A stretch of 64,000 nucleotides of DNA from NCBI GenBank assembly GCA_947179155.2, contig OX359269.1, positions 51,142,524-51,206,523 on the forward strand, in the 5' to 3' direction. Of the stretch, positions 11,524 to 23,470 are shown piece after piece. A program made the position numbers and the translations under genes. The notes under the pieces were generated by a model that was not told the DNA's origin, searched no databases, and saw only the letters and a list, made by a program, of their open reading frames with translations. Source of the DNA: Hedera helix (taxonomy: Eukaryota > Streptophyta > Magnoliopsida > Apiales > Araliaceae). The first letter of the stretch is position 1. Every line of letters begins with the position of its first letter.

Positions 11524-14072
11524 ATGGCAATAATGTATACAGGAACAATACAAAAGTGTAAGGGGCCGTTCGGGAATGACTTTTTTTTTTGACTTAAAGT
11601 TAACATTTGAGTAGATTTATAAATTAAAATTTTAGTAGATTTATAAGTAAAAGTGTTCGGGAGTATTTTTACTTATAAGTCGGGAATTATAAGTAATAGT
11701 TGTGGATGTGTTCGGGTAATAATGATTTATAAGTTAAGTAAAATGTAAAGATTACTAAAATGTCCATTAGTAAGAAGAACAGAAAAAAAACAAGGAGGGG
11801 CAATTTTGTCATTTCATGACAGTTGACCAACTTAAAAAAAATGACTTATAAGTCATTTTTTTTAGTCAGAAATAGTTGTTTTTTTTTTTGACTTTTTTTT
11901 CGACTTATAAGTTAAAAAAAAAGTTATTCCCGAACGAGCTTAACGACTTAATGACTTATAAATTCGTTGACCGACTTATAAGTCGTACACGAACAGGCCC
12001 TAAGGCATGTGAGAAAACAGTGTATTTGATGGATGAACTCACTGCTGATAACAAAGTCTATCACAAGGCTTGTTTTAGATGTCACCACTGCAAGGGTACC
12101 CTCAAGGTCTTTACTTTATAATTCCAACATCATTTGATTTTCCCATGCTTCTTAATTCTACTCCGACTGTTGTTTTGATGCATATTTATGATCAAGATAT
12201 ATGTTTTAGTACATAAACTCCATGTTGATATGCTTTTTCTGATGTGGGGTTTTTTTTTTTTGAAAGATTATGTATGATCAGCTTACTTGGATCATTTTGA
12301 TTTGCTGTCCCTGTTTTAGAATTGCATAATTAATTGTCAAGATGTTGTTTGATGATCGGTTGGCTTTCACGTTTATTATTGAAGGTTTCATATATTAAAT
12401 GAAGAGCCATATAATTTAATTTTTGGACCATGATCTTCCCTTTTAACATGGGTTTTCTTAATGAGACCTATATGAAATTAAGTAGAATTAACAAAAAATA
12501 TATATATTTTGGGATAGGTTATTGGAATGTAGGGATTTCGAAAGGAATGTGCATCGTCTTTAAACTTTTCTTCAATAAGCTTAGATTACCATATAACCTA
12601 TATGAACTATGGCATTCAGTGTATCCACAAAAATAGTCCAATTACAGCTTGTTAATCAGGTTACAACATACCTTATTGGTAGAGGTTAGAAGAGTAATGC
12701 TTGTGATCTTTTAATGCTAATCACTGAGCTATCATGGTGAAAGGGCTTTTACGGATTTTTAAATGTTTTTAAAGTAATAGGTATTCATACCACAAATTTT
12801 GAACATCAATCTTTACGATCCCTCAAAAAGTAGATAACTTTGTTGGTTTTAAAGTCGCTGAATATGACGATCTTATCTCAGTTGGATCTCTCTTATCTTA
12901 GTACCTCGAGAACTACCATCTTATTTTTATTTGCCTTTGTAATTGTTTGATATTTCATTGTATATTACTTCATCTATCTGCTTCCTTGGACAATTTCATC
13001 TCAATAACACTTTAGCGTACCAAGAGTTGCACATAAATTATGCTCAGTTTCAATATAATTATAACTATTTTTCCAATATGTTAAACACTTTTATCCTACT
13101 CTATCCTCGTCTCATTACCCCCATCCTTGCAGCTGAGTACTTATTTTTCTTTTGAGGGGGTACTATACTGCAAACCTCACTTTGACCAATTGTTTAAGAT
13201 GACTGGCAGCTTGGATAAGAGCTTTGAAGGTAGTGTTTACGTTTTTGTATTATAAGCTAATGTGCAATTCCTCTAGTATGTCCTCTCTCTAAAGATCATC
13301 TATGTTCTCTCTCTTATTTCCCTAGGCACTCCAAAAACAATCAGAGTCGACAGGTCTGCTGAACAGGTACTCCATTGTCTAGTCCTCTTTTCCATTGCAC
13401 ATATACAAATTAGTTCGCATGACATTCAAGTTTATTTTGATGTTTGGCTTATATTTCACAGGGAAATAGCAACAGTAGAGTCTCGAGTATGTTTGGAGGA
13501 ACTCAAGAAAAATGTGTTGTTTGCAAGAAAACCGTCTACCCTCTTGAAAAGGTATTTCATGTAATGGAAGGGAAGGAGGTTAACTAGCAATAGAAGCCTG
13601 GAAGAACTATTTCTGGATCAATTTTCCTTTTTGCTTGAGTTCAAAAATAGTTTAATAATAATTTATAGATGATAGTGCCAGCCAACCTAGCTTTTAAATT
13701 TTTGGGGGCCGATATGGATTTGAGGACACTGCCCTTGTTCCCTAGCCTAGTTATAGAGATGAACCATAAAATTAAAGTCGCGATATGTATTCCTTTAAGC
13801 TTTTTTTTAATGTTTTCAAAGTTGAATTGCTTGACGCTGATTGTTCATCACTGTTGCTGCAGGTGGCGGTTGATGGCACTGCATACCATAGGACTTGTTT
13901 CAAGTGCAGCCATGGAGGGTGTGTGATAAGTCCATCAAACTATGTAGCTCACGAGCACCAAATTTATTGCAAGCACCATCATTCCCAGCTCTTCAAGGCA
14001 AAGGGGAACTTCAGCCAATTGGTCAAGCATAATCAAATTGAAGGGGTGACTGAGAATACAGCAGCACTGTGA
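11524..14072 (+). CDS. WLIM1: Two-LIM-domain actin-binding protein, WLIM1/PLIM1 type, exon 1 interrupted by a MITE
   Basis: Plant two-LIM proteins (CRP-like) bind and bundle actin filaments and may also enter the nucleus. Exons: 11524-11561 continuing at 12004-12106 (one exon split by a MITE), 13133-13229, 13326-13366, 13462-13551 and 13863-14072. Without the MITE and one TAA copy, they would encode 192 residues, normal for the family. LIM1 shows C-K-A-C, then H-K-A-C-F-R-C-H-H-C; LIM2 shows C-V-V-C-K-K-T-V-Y-P, H-R-T-C-F-K-C-S-H-G-G-C and Y-C-K-H-H-H. The L-T-A-D-N and F-E-G-V-L-Y-C-K-P-H-F-D-Q segments match the WLIM1/PLIM1 class. As it stands, translation from 11524 meets TGA within the first bases of the MITE. 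A frame opening inside the MITE (ATG 11876) rejoins the LIM frame but replaces K-C-K by G-P-K, losing the first zinc-binding cysteine. The allele is therefore probably damaged, although exons 2-5 are intact. Confidence 0.88.
11562..12000. mobile_element. 439-bp Tourist-like (PIF/Harbinger-type) MITE inside LIM exon 1
   Basis: The terminal inverted repeats are GGGGCCGTTCG at the left and, reading the right end in reverse, GGGCCTGTTCG (9 of 11 match). The element is flanked by the 3-bp direct repeat TAA (11559-11561 and 12001-12003), as expected for PIF/Harbinger MITEs. The core is non-coding and rich in ACTTATAAGT motifs. A diverged relative of similar length lies at 46905-47336. Confidence 0.88.
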
Positions 14073-15532
14073 TGCCACCAAAATTTTCGTAGTAACTTCA
14101 CATAATGAGACATGATGTCACATCAAAAGTAGTATTTTAAAGCAAGAATCTCTCATGCTACTGTTGTAGTATACAATTAGAGATGTTCTGGTTGCCTTCT
14201 TTCATATTTATGTTGTCCCCGATTTTCACTAAACGAGTTTAATTATATTCCAAACATTTTTGCGTGTATGATGCCTTGAATACTTCAAATATCTACGTAT
14301 TCCACGAGTTTTCGGTTATGACACTTTATATATATTTGAGCATTTGATGTAGTAGTCTATGTTGATTATCGATGACCTGATCTATTTTCTTCTTGTATTA
14401 TGAACAATTCACTTGTGCAGTTTTGGAAAAATTCAAATTCCTTAAAAACCAGCTACAGATAACACTGATCTAAAATATGAATAACCCCGTCTTTTGCTAG
14501 CTATATATAATGCTCTATACTTGGTTTTAGCCATTGACAAGGTCATGCTATTATACACATCTGGACCTGCTACAAGAAACCCTTTTGAACCGGAAGCAAT
14601 TCACAAATCCAGTATGTGTTGTACTGGTTTTCACCGGTTTATGAAGCTCAGGCATGAACAGGATTTGCAAACAAACACGATCAGCTGCCGGCGGCCTCAG
14701 AGATGCTATTCAGTGAGGGATGCCATCCTCTTGATTTAGCCGTTGCAGAGTTTGTGGATGGCCCTGTTCTTGCGCGATGTCTCTCATGTTTTATCACCTA
14801 AAGATAATAAATATTGTATAATCAGTATTTACTGAATGAAAAGAGATTTTGTTGACAATGGATTTTAGATGCATTCTATTTAGTTGAACCCTTCGCCATT
14901 TTTCGAGTGATTTGCTTAAATTGTGTAGATATTTCAAGTTATAGGCAGTTTAACTTCGTCATATTATAATTTCCTTTGAACTTGTCATGTGTCCGTACTT
15001 TAAAAGTAAAAGTAAAAGAGAATTGGGAGGGGGGAGGCGAAATACCTCCAATGATTCACTTCGAGAAGCGAATCAAACCTCCATTGAAAAAAGTCTCAAC
15101 TTTGTTTCATAAAAATCTCATTATTGTTTCAAGAGATTTGATTACATATATATAGTTGGTACAAACAAAGACTCACTACACTTAATTTCCTACTAGTTAG
15201 GACATGCCCACTACTACACCATCTAAGTTAATAGGAAACCACTACTCTGTAAAATCTAGGACTATTTCAACTTTTAATTTAAAGAAATAACAATAAATTA
15301 AAATTTCTAATATTATTTAGGCACAAGTCAGAGTACTCATTAGCTAAACATTGAAGATCCAAATCTTTTCAAGCAGAAAAAAGATACTTTTTAGTTTATT
15401 AACAGGAGGACCCAAATCTGTTTCAATGGTTTGACACATTTACTACATGAAATTGCAAGTATAAAAATGTAGTGTATTTTAATATGCATGTAAAAATTGG
15501 ATATAGAATAATGGGTGGGTTGAATAAAGAAA
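14073..15532. other. Intergenic region between LIM and PADRE genes (convergent 3' ends)
   Basis: This holds the 3' flank of the LIM gene and, on the right, the probable 3' UTR of the minus-strand PADRE gene. Open frames at 14494-14739 and elsewhere show no domain. I see nothing else. Confidence 0.5.
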
Positions 15533-16046
15533 TTAAACCTGCTTGGCCTTTTTGTCCAATTCAAAATCTGAGCTTGCTTTCTGATCTTCTTTCCCGTATG
15601 ATTCTGATTGCTTCTTCTGGATCTTTGCATACTTTTTTGCACACAACTCCTTCATTACCTCTACAAAACAAAAAAAAGGGGTCAAATCTCTCAATATATA
15701 ATCAACTTGAACAAAAATTTAAAAAAATTTGGTTTACTTTTTGTTAAAAAGAAAATCAGAGAATTTTATTAATACCTTGAGCACTGATGAGTTTGTAAGT
15801 ATGGCCAAGGACAAGAGTATCTGTCGGCCGGAGAAGTTTAATACGAGTAATGCGAAGAGGTTCGGTGGTGTTGTTGCCGGTGGCGGTGGAGGAGTAGAAG
15901 GTGGTGGTAAGGAGAAGAGCAACATAGTGGCCAGGGTTCATCTTCATAATATCTCTAGCAGGGACACACCAATAAAGCTTATCTTCTCTACCAGAGGGAT
16001 GTTGTATTACTAGACTTGCATTATCTATGGCTTGACAGTTCCCCAT
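15533..16046 (-). CDS. PADRE (DUF4228) family small protein
   Basis: Small plant protein of the DUF4228/PADRE family, whose members respond to pathogens and abiotic stress; the biochemical role is unknown. Exon 1 is 16046-15776 and exon 2 is 15660-15533, giving 132 residues. The N terminus M-G-N-C-Q-A-I-D is typical: G2 is a candidate for N-myristoylation and C4 for S-acylation, suggesting membrane attachment. S-L-V-I-Q-H-P-S-G-R and a later Y-K-L-I-S-A-Q-E-V-M family block follow, the latter spanning the splice joint. The C-terminal part is rich in K, Q, S and D and is likely disordered. A TATA box lies 82 bp upstream. Its neighbour, read leftwards on the same strand, is the NAT transporter. 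Confidence 0.92.
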
Positions 16047-16127
16047 CTCTCTCTCCCTCTTGAAAGAATATGGATACGGAAGATGGATGAGAAAGGGAGG
16101 TGGTAAAAGTATGGCAACAACAATCTC

Positions 16128-16133
16128 TTTATA
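16128..16133 (-). promoter_or_regulatory. TATA box of the PADRE gene
   Basis: The minus strand reads GGCTATAAAGAG here, about 82 bp before the start codon, a normal distance for a plant core promoter with a short leader. Confidence 0.6.
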
Positions 16134-17689
16134 GCCACCAACCCAACCCATGAACCACCTACTTTTTACATTGGCCCCATTTGTTGGACCAAATTTATCA
16201 AAAATCAGATCATGGTATCATATTAGTATTCTTACAAGTAAAATGATATTATTCCCTTTTCATAGTTTCATTTGTAAAAAATTATGTTTCACTAAAAAAG
16301 GAGAATTTTTTTATTTTATAATAATATAAAATTAGATGACGTTCTCAAATATAACAACATAATTTTATTGTCATATCACTATTATTAAATTAAACACTCA
16401 TTTAATTATGACATTTATAAATACAAATAAAAATAATAAAATATTTGTTTATTTTAAAGTTATAATTCAATGGAACCTATTTTTTCAAATGAAGATGAAA
16501 TATATAAAGTTTCGAGTAGATTTTTAGAGGTTTTTACTTGAAGCGTAACACTGTTAGGTCTGTTCATCGTTTGTGCTAGATCTTCGGACGGGGGAAGTAC
16601 AAGTTGTAACACCCTTTTTTTTTTTTTTTTTTTTGTTGAATTCATTTAATATAAATGATGGCTTTTAATTTGCAAACTTGGGGGTAGTTTTGTAAGAGTC
16701 TGAAAGACGAGTGGTTTTTATTTGTCTTGAAAAGAATGAGGAGGTATGACGTGGAGATCTGTGAATGGAGGGTTTGAAAGGAGACAGAGAATGTTGCAGT
16801 AAACCTGATAATGATTATTACCTCATGTTCTACTTGGAATAGGTATAGGTGCGTTATTTTATTCTATTCTATCAGGACTATACATACATTCGAATGTAAA
16901 TGTTATCAATTTTTATTTAAGTCTATTTCTATCCACTTGCTGAGCTGAGCTGTTCCGCATTAATTAAGGTCCCACAGCTGCTGACGGATGGCCACGTGTG
17001 CCTCTTCACCATTCTTCATCAACCAACAGGCGTGAGAGAGCTAAGCTAAAAATAAATTAATCAATATTCTATCCGTTTCAAGAAAGAAGAATTTTTCAAA
17101 ATAAAAAATTAATTAATGTACAGAATTTTAAAATTAATATAAATGTATTTAATTATATTATTAAGTTAAAGATAATTTTTAAAAAATAATTAAAATTAAA
17201 ATTAATAAGATTTTTATCTGGGAGACGGTTAGAGTAAATAAAATATAGACACGCCAGATAACCAAGCGTAATAATAAGTGGTTATCGCGTGTGAAAAATT
17301 GGGCACTCGTTTACTTTTGCCTGTGCAGTCCGTGCGTGATTCGCCATGCCTATGCGACACAATTTCTTTTTCAAAGCACCTTTTTTTTTTTCTTTGTAAT
17401 CTGATGAGTAAAGAGGATGATGATATTATTCATCAGTAATTAAAAATCATATTTTTATATAAAAATATTAATTTTATTTATAATAATTGTGAGTATCATC
17501 CCAAGTGTCAAGGATAGATGCATGCATGTAGACATGATGGATTTTTAACGGAGTATGAAAGTCAAGTAGGGCGTACACTTATTTTTCAAGGATTGGATTG
17601 CAATACTGATTAATTACTTTTACAAGGAATTATTTGATCCATTTCATAAATTTTAGAGATACAATTAAATCCCTTGTTAACGAGGAGAT
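16134..17689. other. Intergenic, upstream of the PADRE gene
   Basis: AT-rich. A G-box (CCACGTG, about 16991) lies roughly 950 bp upstream of the minus-strand PADRE start. A poly-T run of 21 bases lies at 16614-16634. A weak Stowaway-like end appears near 17070. No gene was found. Confidence 0.5.
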
Positions 17690-18370
17690 GGAAGATCCAA
17701 GTAATATTTTATATTCTATGGCAATTGAAATGAACGCCAAGCTTGATAAATATTGAGAGTGTTATAGTTTGGTGTTATCATTTACTGTCATCTTGGATCC
17801 TCGTTTCAAATTGAAATTTGTGAAATTTGTTTTTAAGAAATTATATCTACGGACATATATACAAATGAAATGGTGAAATCTATTTGTGATAAGTTGAGTA
17901 CCCTTCATAAGGAGTATTGTCGTCTTTCAACTTATTCTTCTACATCCAATTTATCTTGTCCAATTTTTTACAGTGGAGATAATAAAAATGATATTGATAG
18001 TATGGGTGTAAGTATCATTTATTTCTTAATGAAGATGATATATGTGTTTTATACTTGTTTATATTTACCAATTGTGAAGATTTTGTGGGAGTTTAAGTGT
18101 TTTTTAAGTCAAAAATATGGTTAAGTTGCAATTAGAATCTTAGTTGGAAGGGAGTAGTGTTAACCGAAAGATGCCTTTGAATGTACTTAGTTATTGAAAA
18201 GCAAATAGAACCCTATACATAATGTTATCTGATACAAGACATTATGAGTATCATATTATAGCCAACTACCATAGTTTGATCACACCTGAGAATGCCGATA
18301 CTTTATTTTGCACTGGGAATTGGTTGTATAGCTTATTAGATGGTAAACCTTAAAACTCGGCGAAGTTAAA
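17690..18370 (+). mobile_element. Decayed hAT-type transposase remnant
   Basis: Across frames and stops the translation shows V-I-L-D-P-R-F-K-L-K-F-V, typical of the region before the dimerisation domain in plant hAT (RICESLEEPER/DAYSLEEPER-like) transposases, followed by M-V-K-S-I-C-D-K-L-S-T-L-H-K-E-Y. Further on is E-N-A-D-T-L-F-C-T-G-N-W-L-Y, resembling the conserved C-terminal A-L-I-C-T-Q-D-W-L motif. Several stops and frameshifts make it non-functional. No intact ends were identified. Confidence 0.6.
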
Positions 18371-19984
18371 TGTTAAAATTTTATTATTTAGACTTGATAC
18401 TGTGACAACGGTGATACTAATGTTTAAGTTAGCTTTGATACCTAAATTTGACAGAAAAAGCCTTTTTTACATTGTATGCGTTTGAATGATTTAATTGTGT
18501 AAAACACTTTGATATGGTTTCCTACATTCAACCTGTAACCATATGGGTTCAATGGTTTTGATTTTCAATTGACCCGTAACCATTTTTGTAAGATCCAAAA
18601 TCAGCTGGTCTATTCATATGGTAAATTAATTATTAAAGGGGAAAAGCTAGAGCAAACATTTGATAGCATGGTTGATGTGGCTGGTAGTTGAATCTGGGAA
18701 CAGGCAACCATTGTTACAGCCCTAGTGGTTTCCTTTCAATCTCCAAAAGAGGAAACATAAAGTACCGAGACGAATCATCTCTGGTTTTTTTGTCCTCAAA
18801 TCAGACAGAACAATGACATGTCATATAATATATATTTTTCACTTTAAATTATAAAATTGATATTAATTTTTAAAAATTTAATTTAAAATTGATATAAATT
18901 CAATTAATTTATGTCAATACAATTATGAACTACCTAAAAATACTATTAATTATAAAATTTATTATTTTAAATGAATCGTGTTAATTTTGAGTTTATCAAT
19001 AATATATATTGATAAAGTTTCTTGATTTTTTTTTGGTGGTAAAGATGGAGTAACTTGTTTTTCGAAAACATCTGCTGTTATTGTTCTGCCACTTCTCTTC
19101 CGGTTCACAGGTAACTTAACAAGCACTAGCAACATTTGATCTTCCTTCCAACTGAATACGTACAAAGTTAGAGGTTGAAGAAGTAGATGATCATACTGAC
19201 AATTACTGTTTTGATTATTCTTATTATTAGCCTAATATTGAACAAATTCATACTAATATTGAACAATCAACATCGCATGTATTATTTATGGCAGAAATTA
19301 ATTATGAGATCTGACTGACGATATTAGACATTCTAATATAGAAAACGACCTTGTAAAACTAGACATTCCTTCCAAACGTATCTATCTTTTCTTATATTTG
19401 AGCTAGCATTATGTGCGCGAGATTGGGTGAATCCAGGCTAGTAGAGGCCCACCTCTACTATCAAGTGTATATTTAATTTTTAAGGATCTCGATTCCTCGT
19501 CCATGAGTCTGTCTATAATCAAGGACCCATAAATTTTCCACTACCATAATAAATGCCTTTCCTAGTCATATATATCGGCGTTCTTTTAATACGAAACACA
19601 AAACTGTTCTTTTATAAATAAAATAAAATCATATTACTATTGTGATTCATAAAATACTTGCATGTCCATGCAAACATAAAAAACCAAAAACATTAGTGCA
19701 ACAGAACTGAAGACTTGACCACAGCAAATTGCCTGTTGCTACTTCAGATCTATTAATCCACTTAAAATTTACAGCAAGAAAAACAATAAATAAATGTGAT
19801 AAGAATGTCGTTTAAAAATTCAGACTGATTTATAACTACTTTAGGTAAAATTAGATACAGCAATAGAAAGGACACCAACAGCAACGTAGCAAGTACTAAA
19901 GACCCATAAATAGCTTTTAAGAACTACTGAGGTATCAAGATTTGGCAAGTCAGAAGAGGCCCTTCTAACTCAGCAATGTGTGCA
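18371..19984. other. Intergenic, downstream of the NAT gene
   Basis: AT-rich. The segment 18838-18990 shares an AATTATAAAATTTATTATTT core with 39628-39790, so both are probably copies of one AT-rich repeat. The last 300 bp or so are likely NAT 3' UTR. No coding region was recognised. Confidence 0.45.
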
Positions 19985-22900
19985 TCACACAGATGGAAAA
20001 TACTTGTTGAGATTAAAGGGAAGCGAATAGAATTCCTCACTTCTTGTATCGGTCTTAAAGGACCGGAACTTGTCCCACCAATGCTTGCCTCTGTCTTTCC
20101 TGATTGAACTATCCTTATGCAGTGTGTTGTCCAGGAAATATGCTAAAATGCCAGCAACAAACGCTTCCGATGCGAATGGGACATTCACAATGTCGTTGAA
20201 CTGCCAAGTAAAAGGAAAAACCAAAACAAATATCAGTAACTATATAACCCAATATCATCAGACACCAACTTAAAACAAACTGAGAGATTCAAAAGTTTAT
20301 GTATATTTGTGTCTACCCATCTCCCACTTGTGTGGACAGGGCCAAAGCCTTTAATTGCCGTGTACTCGTTGAAGTACTGTGCAACAGAAAATCCCATAAA
20401 TACGGAGAAGCCAAGTATGAATTTTGTCCTGAAGCTGTTGAGGTTGCAGAACTGAAGGAAACTTAAACCTGCGGCACCTGCGCAGACATAATATGACAAA
20501 TTTAACATAGATTTTTCAACAGACTACATGAATCAAATGTTAAGAACATCAGCTAGCTTTCCACTTCGTATAAACATACCCACGTAAGCAAAGAAAAGGC
20601 AATACAATGCAGCAAAGATTGGTGTGGGAATAGAAGCAAAGACCGCTCCAAATTTACCTGCAGGATCAAATTTAAATATGACTAACAAATTAGAACAATG
20701 TGTCCATAAAAGGAGAACATAGGTTTTATGCATTCATGTTCTCAAACAAAAACAACTTGCCCAAAACGGAAAAGAAGATCATAAAGCCAGCAGATATTTG
20801 CACAACTCTTCGACTGCCAACACGAGTTAATGCTAAAAGACCAGCATTCTCACTACAGACAAACCATGTGTGGGGTCAGTAAGAAGACTTTGTGTGTAAT
20901 CATTCAAATATAAAGATGTTTATTCAGCAGAAAGGTTTCAACTTGTAATCTGCCTTACATAGATACTGAAGATCCATTCACAGTTCCAAATACTCCAGAC
21001 AACAAGATGCCGATTCCCTGACAAACATAAGAATGAACTCATTAGATATATACACTTTTAATAATTTCGTCCATAGTCTAATTAAGATCATCAAGAAGTA
21101 ATCATGAGTTTTTGTAACTTTTGAGGTTTTTCCCTTCACCTTTCTTGTCTGAAACAGTACTGCAGATGTTACAACTACAAGCTAATTATCTATTTTATAT
21201 TGTCAATTGTAATTTCCTGAAATGCAACTGTTTTTGCTCTAGATACAACCTGCATCTTATGCTTATATATGTGCATACATTTGTCGCTATATCATTTGAA
21301 TGTGGATGCACACGCATGCTGACTAGTTTAACATTGTCAAAGAGGATCCAACATATAAGAATGCAGTGAACATTATAAAGTATACCCTTGAAGGTTTTTT
21401 CTTCCATGGTGCATTGCTGCTATTATGCATGTGAGAATATAGATGAGAGCAATGTACTAGGTGTGAAAGTCAACCAGCCTTAAAGAATGAACCTCTTCAA
21501 AGTGAAACATGATTACTGTTGCAATTCCATTTACGTTCAAGCTAAATTAATTTCTGTGTATATATAGATTCACACACACACACACATATATATGCACTAT
21601 TTACATGTGCATTTGAGGAACCTGAGAACATAAATGCTGGAAGGAATATGAAGAATTTAGAATTGAAAGTAAAATCCATTTAATTTACAATCTCAATCTT
21701 GACCTCATATGAGAAAGGAAAAGCCATTGCCTTTAATTTACCTGCCAACCAATGCCTCGGCTGAGAATAGAAGGTGGCAAGGGAGTTGCACTGGCATATC
21801 TTGATACCGCAATAAAGCCACCAGTTGACTGTTTATACCATTAGAAGCATGTTAAAATTAGACTCGCTGGATTAGAAAGTTGCATTAGTGTGAAGATTCA
21901 TCTTGTGATTAAAAGGTTTTGCTTAAATGCATGTCTGCTATTTTTATTTTTTTATTTTTCAAAAATAAGTACATTTCCCCTTAAATATTTGGGAAGGGGC
22001 AACAAATTAGTCAGTGGCAAATATGTAGGCTAAGAAGGAAATTTTAATCCATAAACAATGCTGGTGGTGGTAATGATAGAAAATATATACTATGATAATA
22101 CCCTTGCCAGTACATTCATTAGTTTAGTCTCACAAGGAGATGAAACGGACCTCTACAAGAGCAACAAATGTAGCCATCATCATGGCAAAGGCTTCACCCG
22201 CATCAAATGAAGGTGCTCCCCATTGAAAGGGATATGGAACTCTTATCCTGCAAACGCAAAACCCAAAACAATAATAAGGAATGGTCTCTTACCCATGTTC
22301 TCATGCAACACTAAGCCACCTATGTACATACTTCAATATTAATAGACCAAAAATGCAAAGAAGAGAGAGATAATGTAAGAGAACTCCATGTAAAACAGTT
22401 TTAAAACATAACCAACTTCGTGCATTCAACAGCATTTAAATTAGGCAGTGTAACATTTCTCATCTACCTGTCTACATATATAAGAGAAATTAGACTTCAG
22501 AAAAAATTAAACATCTGTAATTATCTAAATTAGTTTGATGCATATTCTTTCTAATATTAATCAGTTGCAAGCCCATTCTATAGGACTTCAAGAACAACCG
22601 AGCCAAGCTATAGTAGCATTATGCTTATTAGGGAAATAATAAGAATAATAACATGAGGCAGTGGTGAGAACCTCATGCAATGAATTGTCAACTCTGGAGA
22701 TAAAGCATCAACACATTTATCTCCTTACTTTGTTCATATAAAAGAAAAGGTACATATATGTTGCAAGAAGGGGTTGCTGTCAAGGTACAGATGAAGCATA
22801 CTGGAAAGCATTTCCAAACTATTGGAATTTAATCATAACATGTACATTAAATAGTGGAGAAATCCTGAGGTGAATCCTGAACAGAATATTCTTACCATGG

Positions 22901-23428
22901 AGATCCACCAATAAGTCCAGCACGATCGGTACGGCAGCTTGTTTGTGTAGTTGGTGCCTTACCATCATAAGCTCCACCCACAGTAAGTAGATGAGCATAA
23001 ATCCATACAATCACCACCGAGAATAAAACAGCAAAACGATCAAAGATATTTTTTCCTGGGCGTACAATATGGGACAAATACTGAAAAATAACAAGCAAAA
23101 GAAATAGGTATAGCCAGTTAGGAAATCTTCCAGGACGGGAAGAGTTTGAAATTTTTATCAAATCTTTTTTATTTAAGGGATATAAATAGAAGTGACAATT
23201 ACAAGGGGAAAAATTATGCAACAAAAAATATCACCTGGGAAAAAATAAGTAAAATGATGAGCTGTGGCAATCCAATTTCAACACATTTGGCAACCTAATT
23301 ACCAATGCAAGAGTTCAGATCCGATGTTACAAAATGGCAAAAACAAGTAAGCATCTAAGAGCTCAAACACACACACGCACACGCAATGTGTTTAATAACA
23401 ATGAATCTGTAGTGCATTGAAAATGCAG

Positions 23429-23470
<42 letters not shown>

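Noticed and set aside
14494..14739. ORF downstream of the LIM gene
   Set aside because: No domain or codon pattern; likely chance frame in the 3' flank.
18651..18760. Possible protein fragment reading L-E-Q-T-F-D-S-M-V-D-V-A-G-S
   Set aside because: Too short, interrupted by a stop, and not matched to any family I can name.
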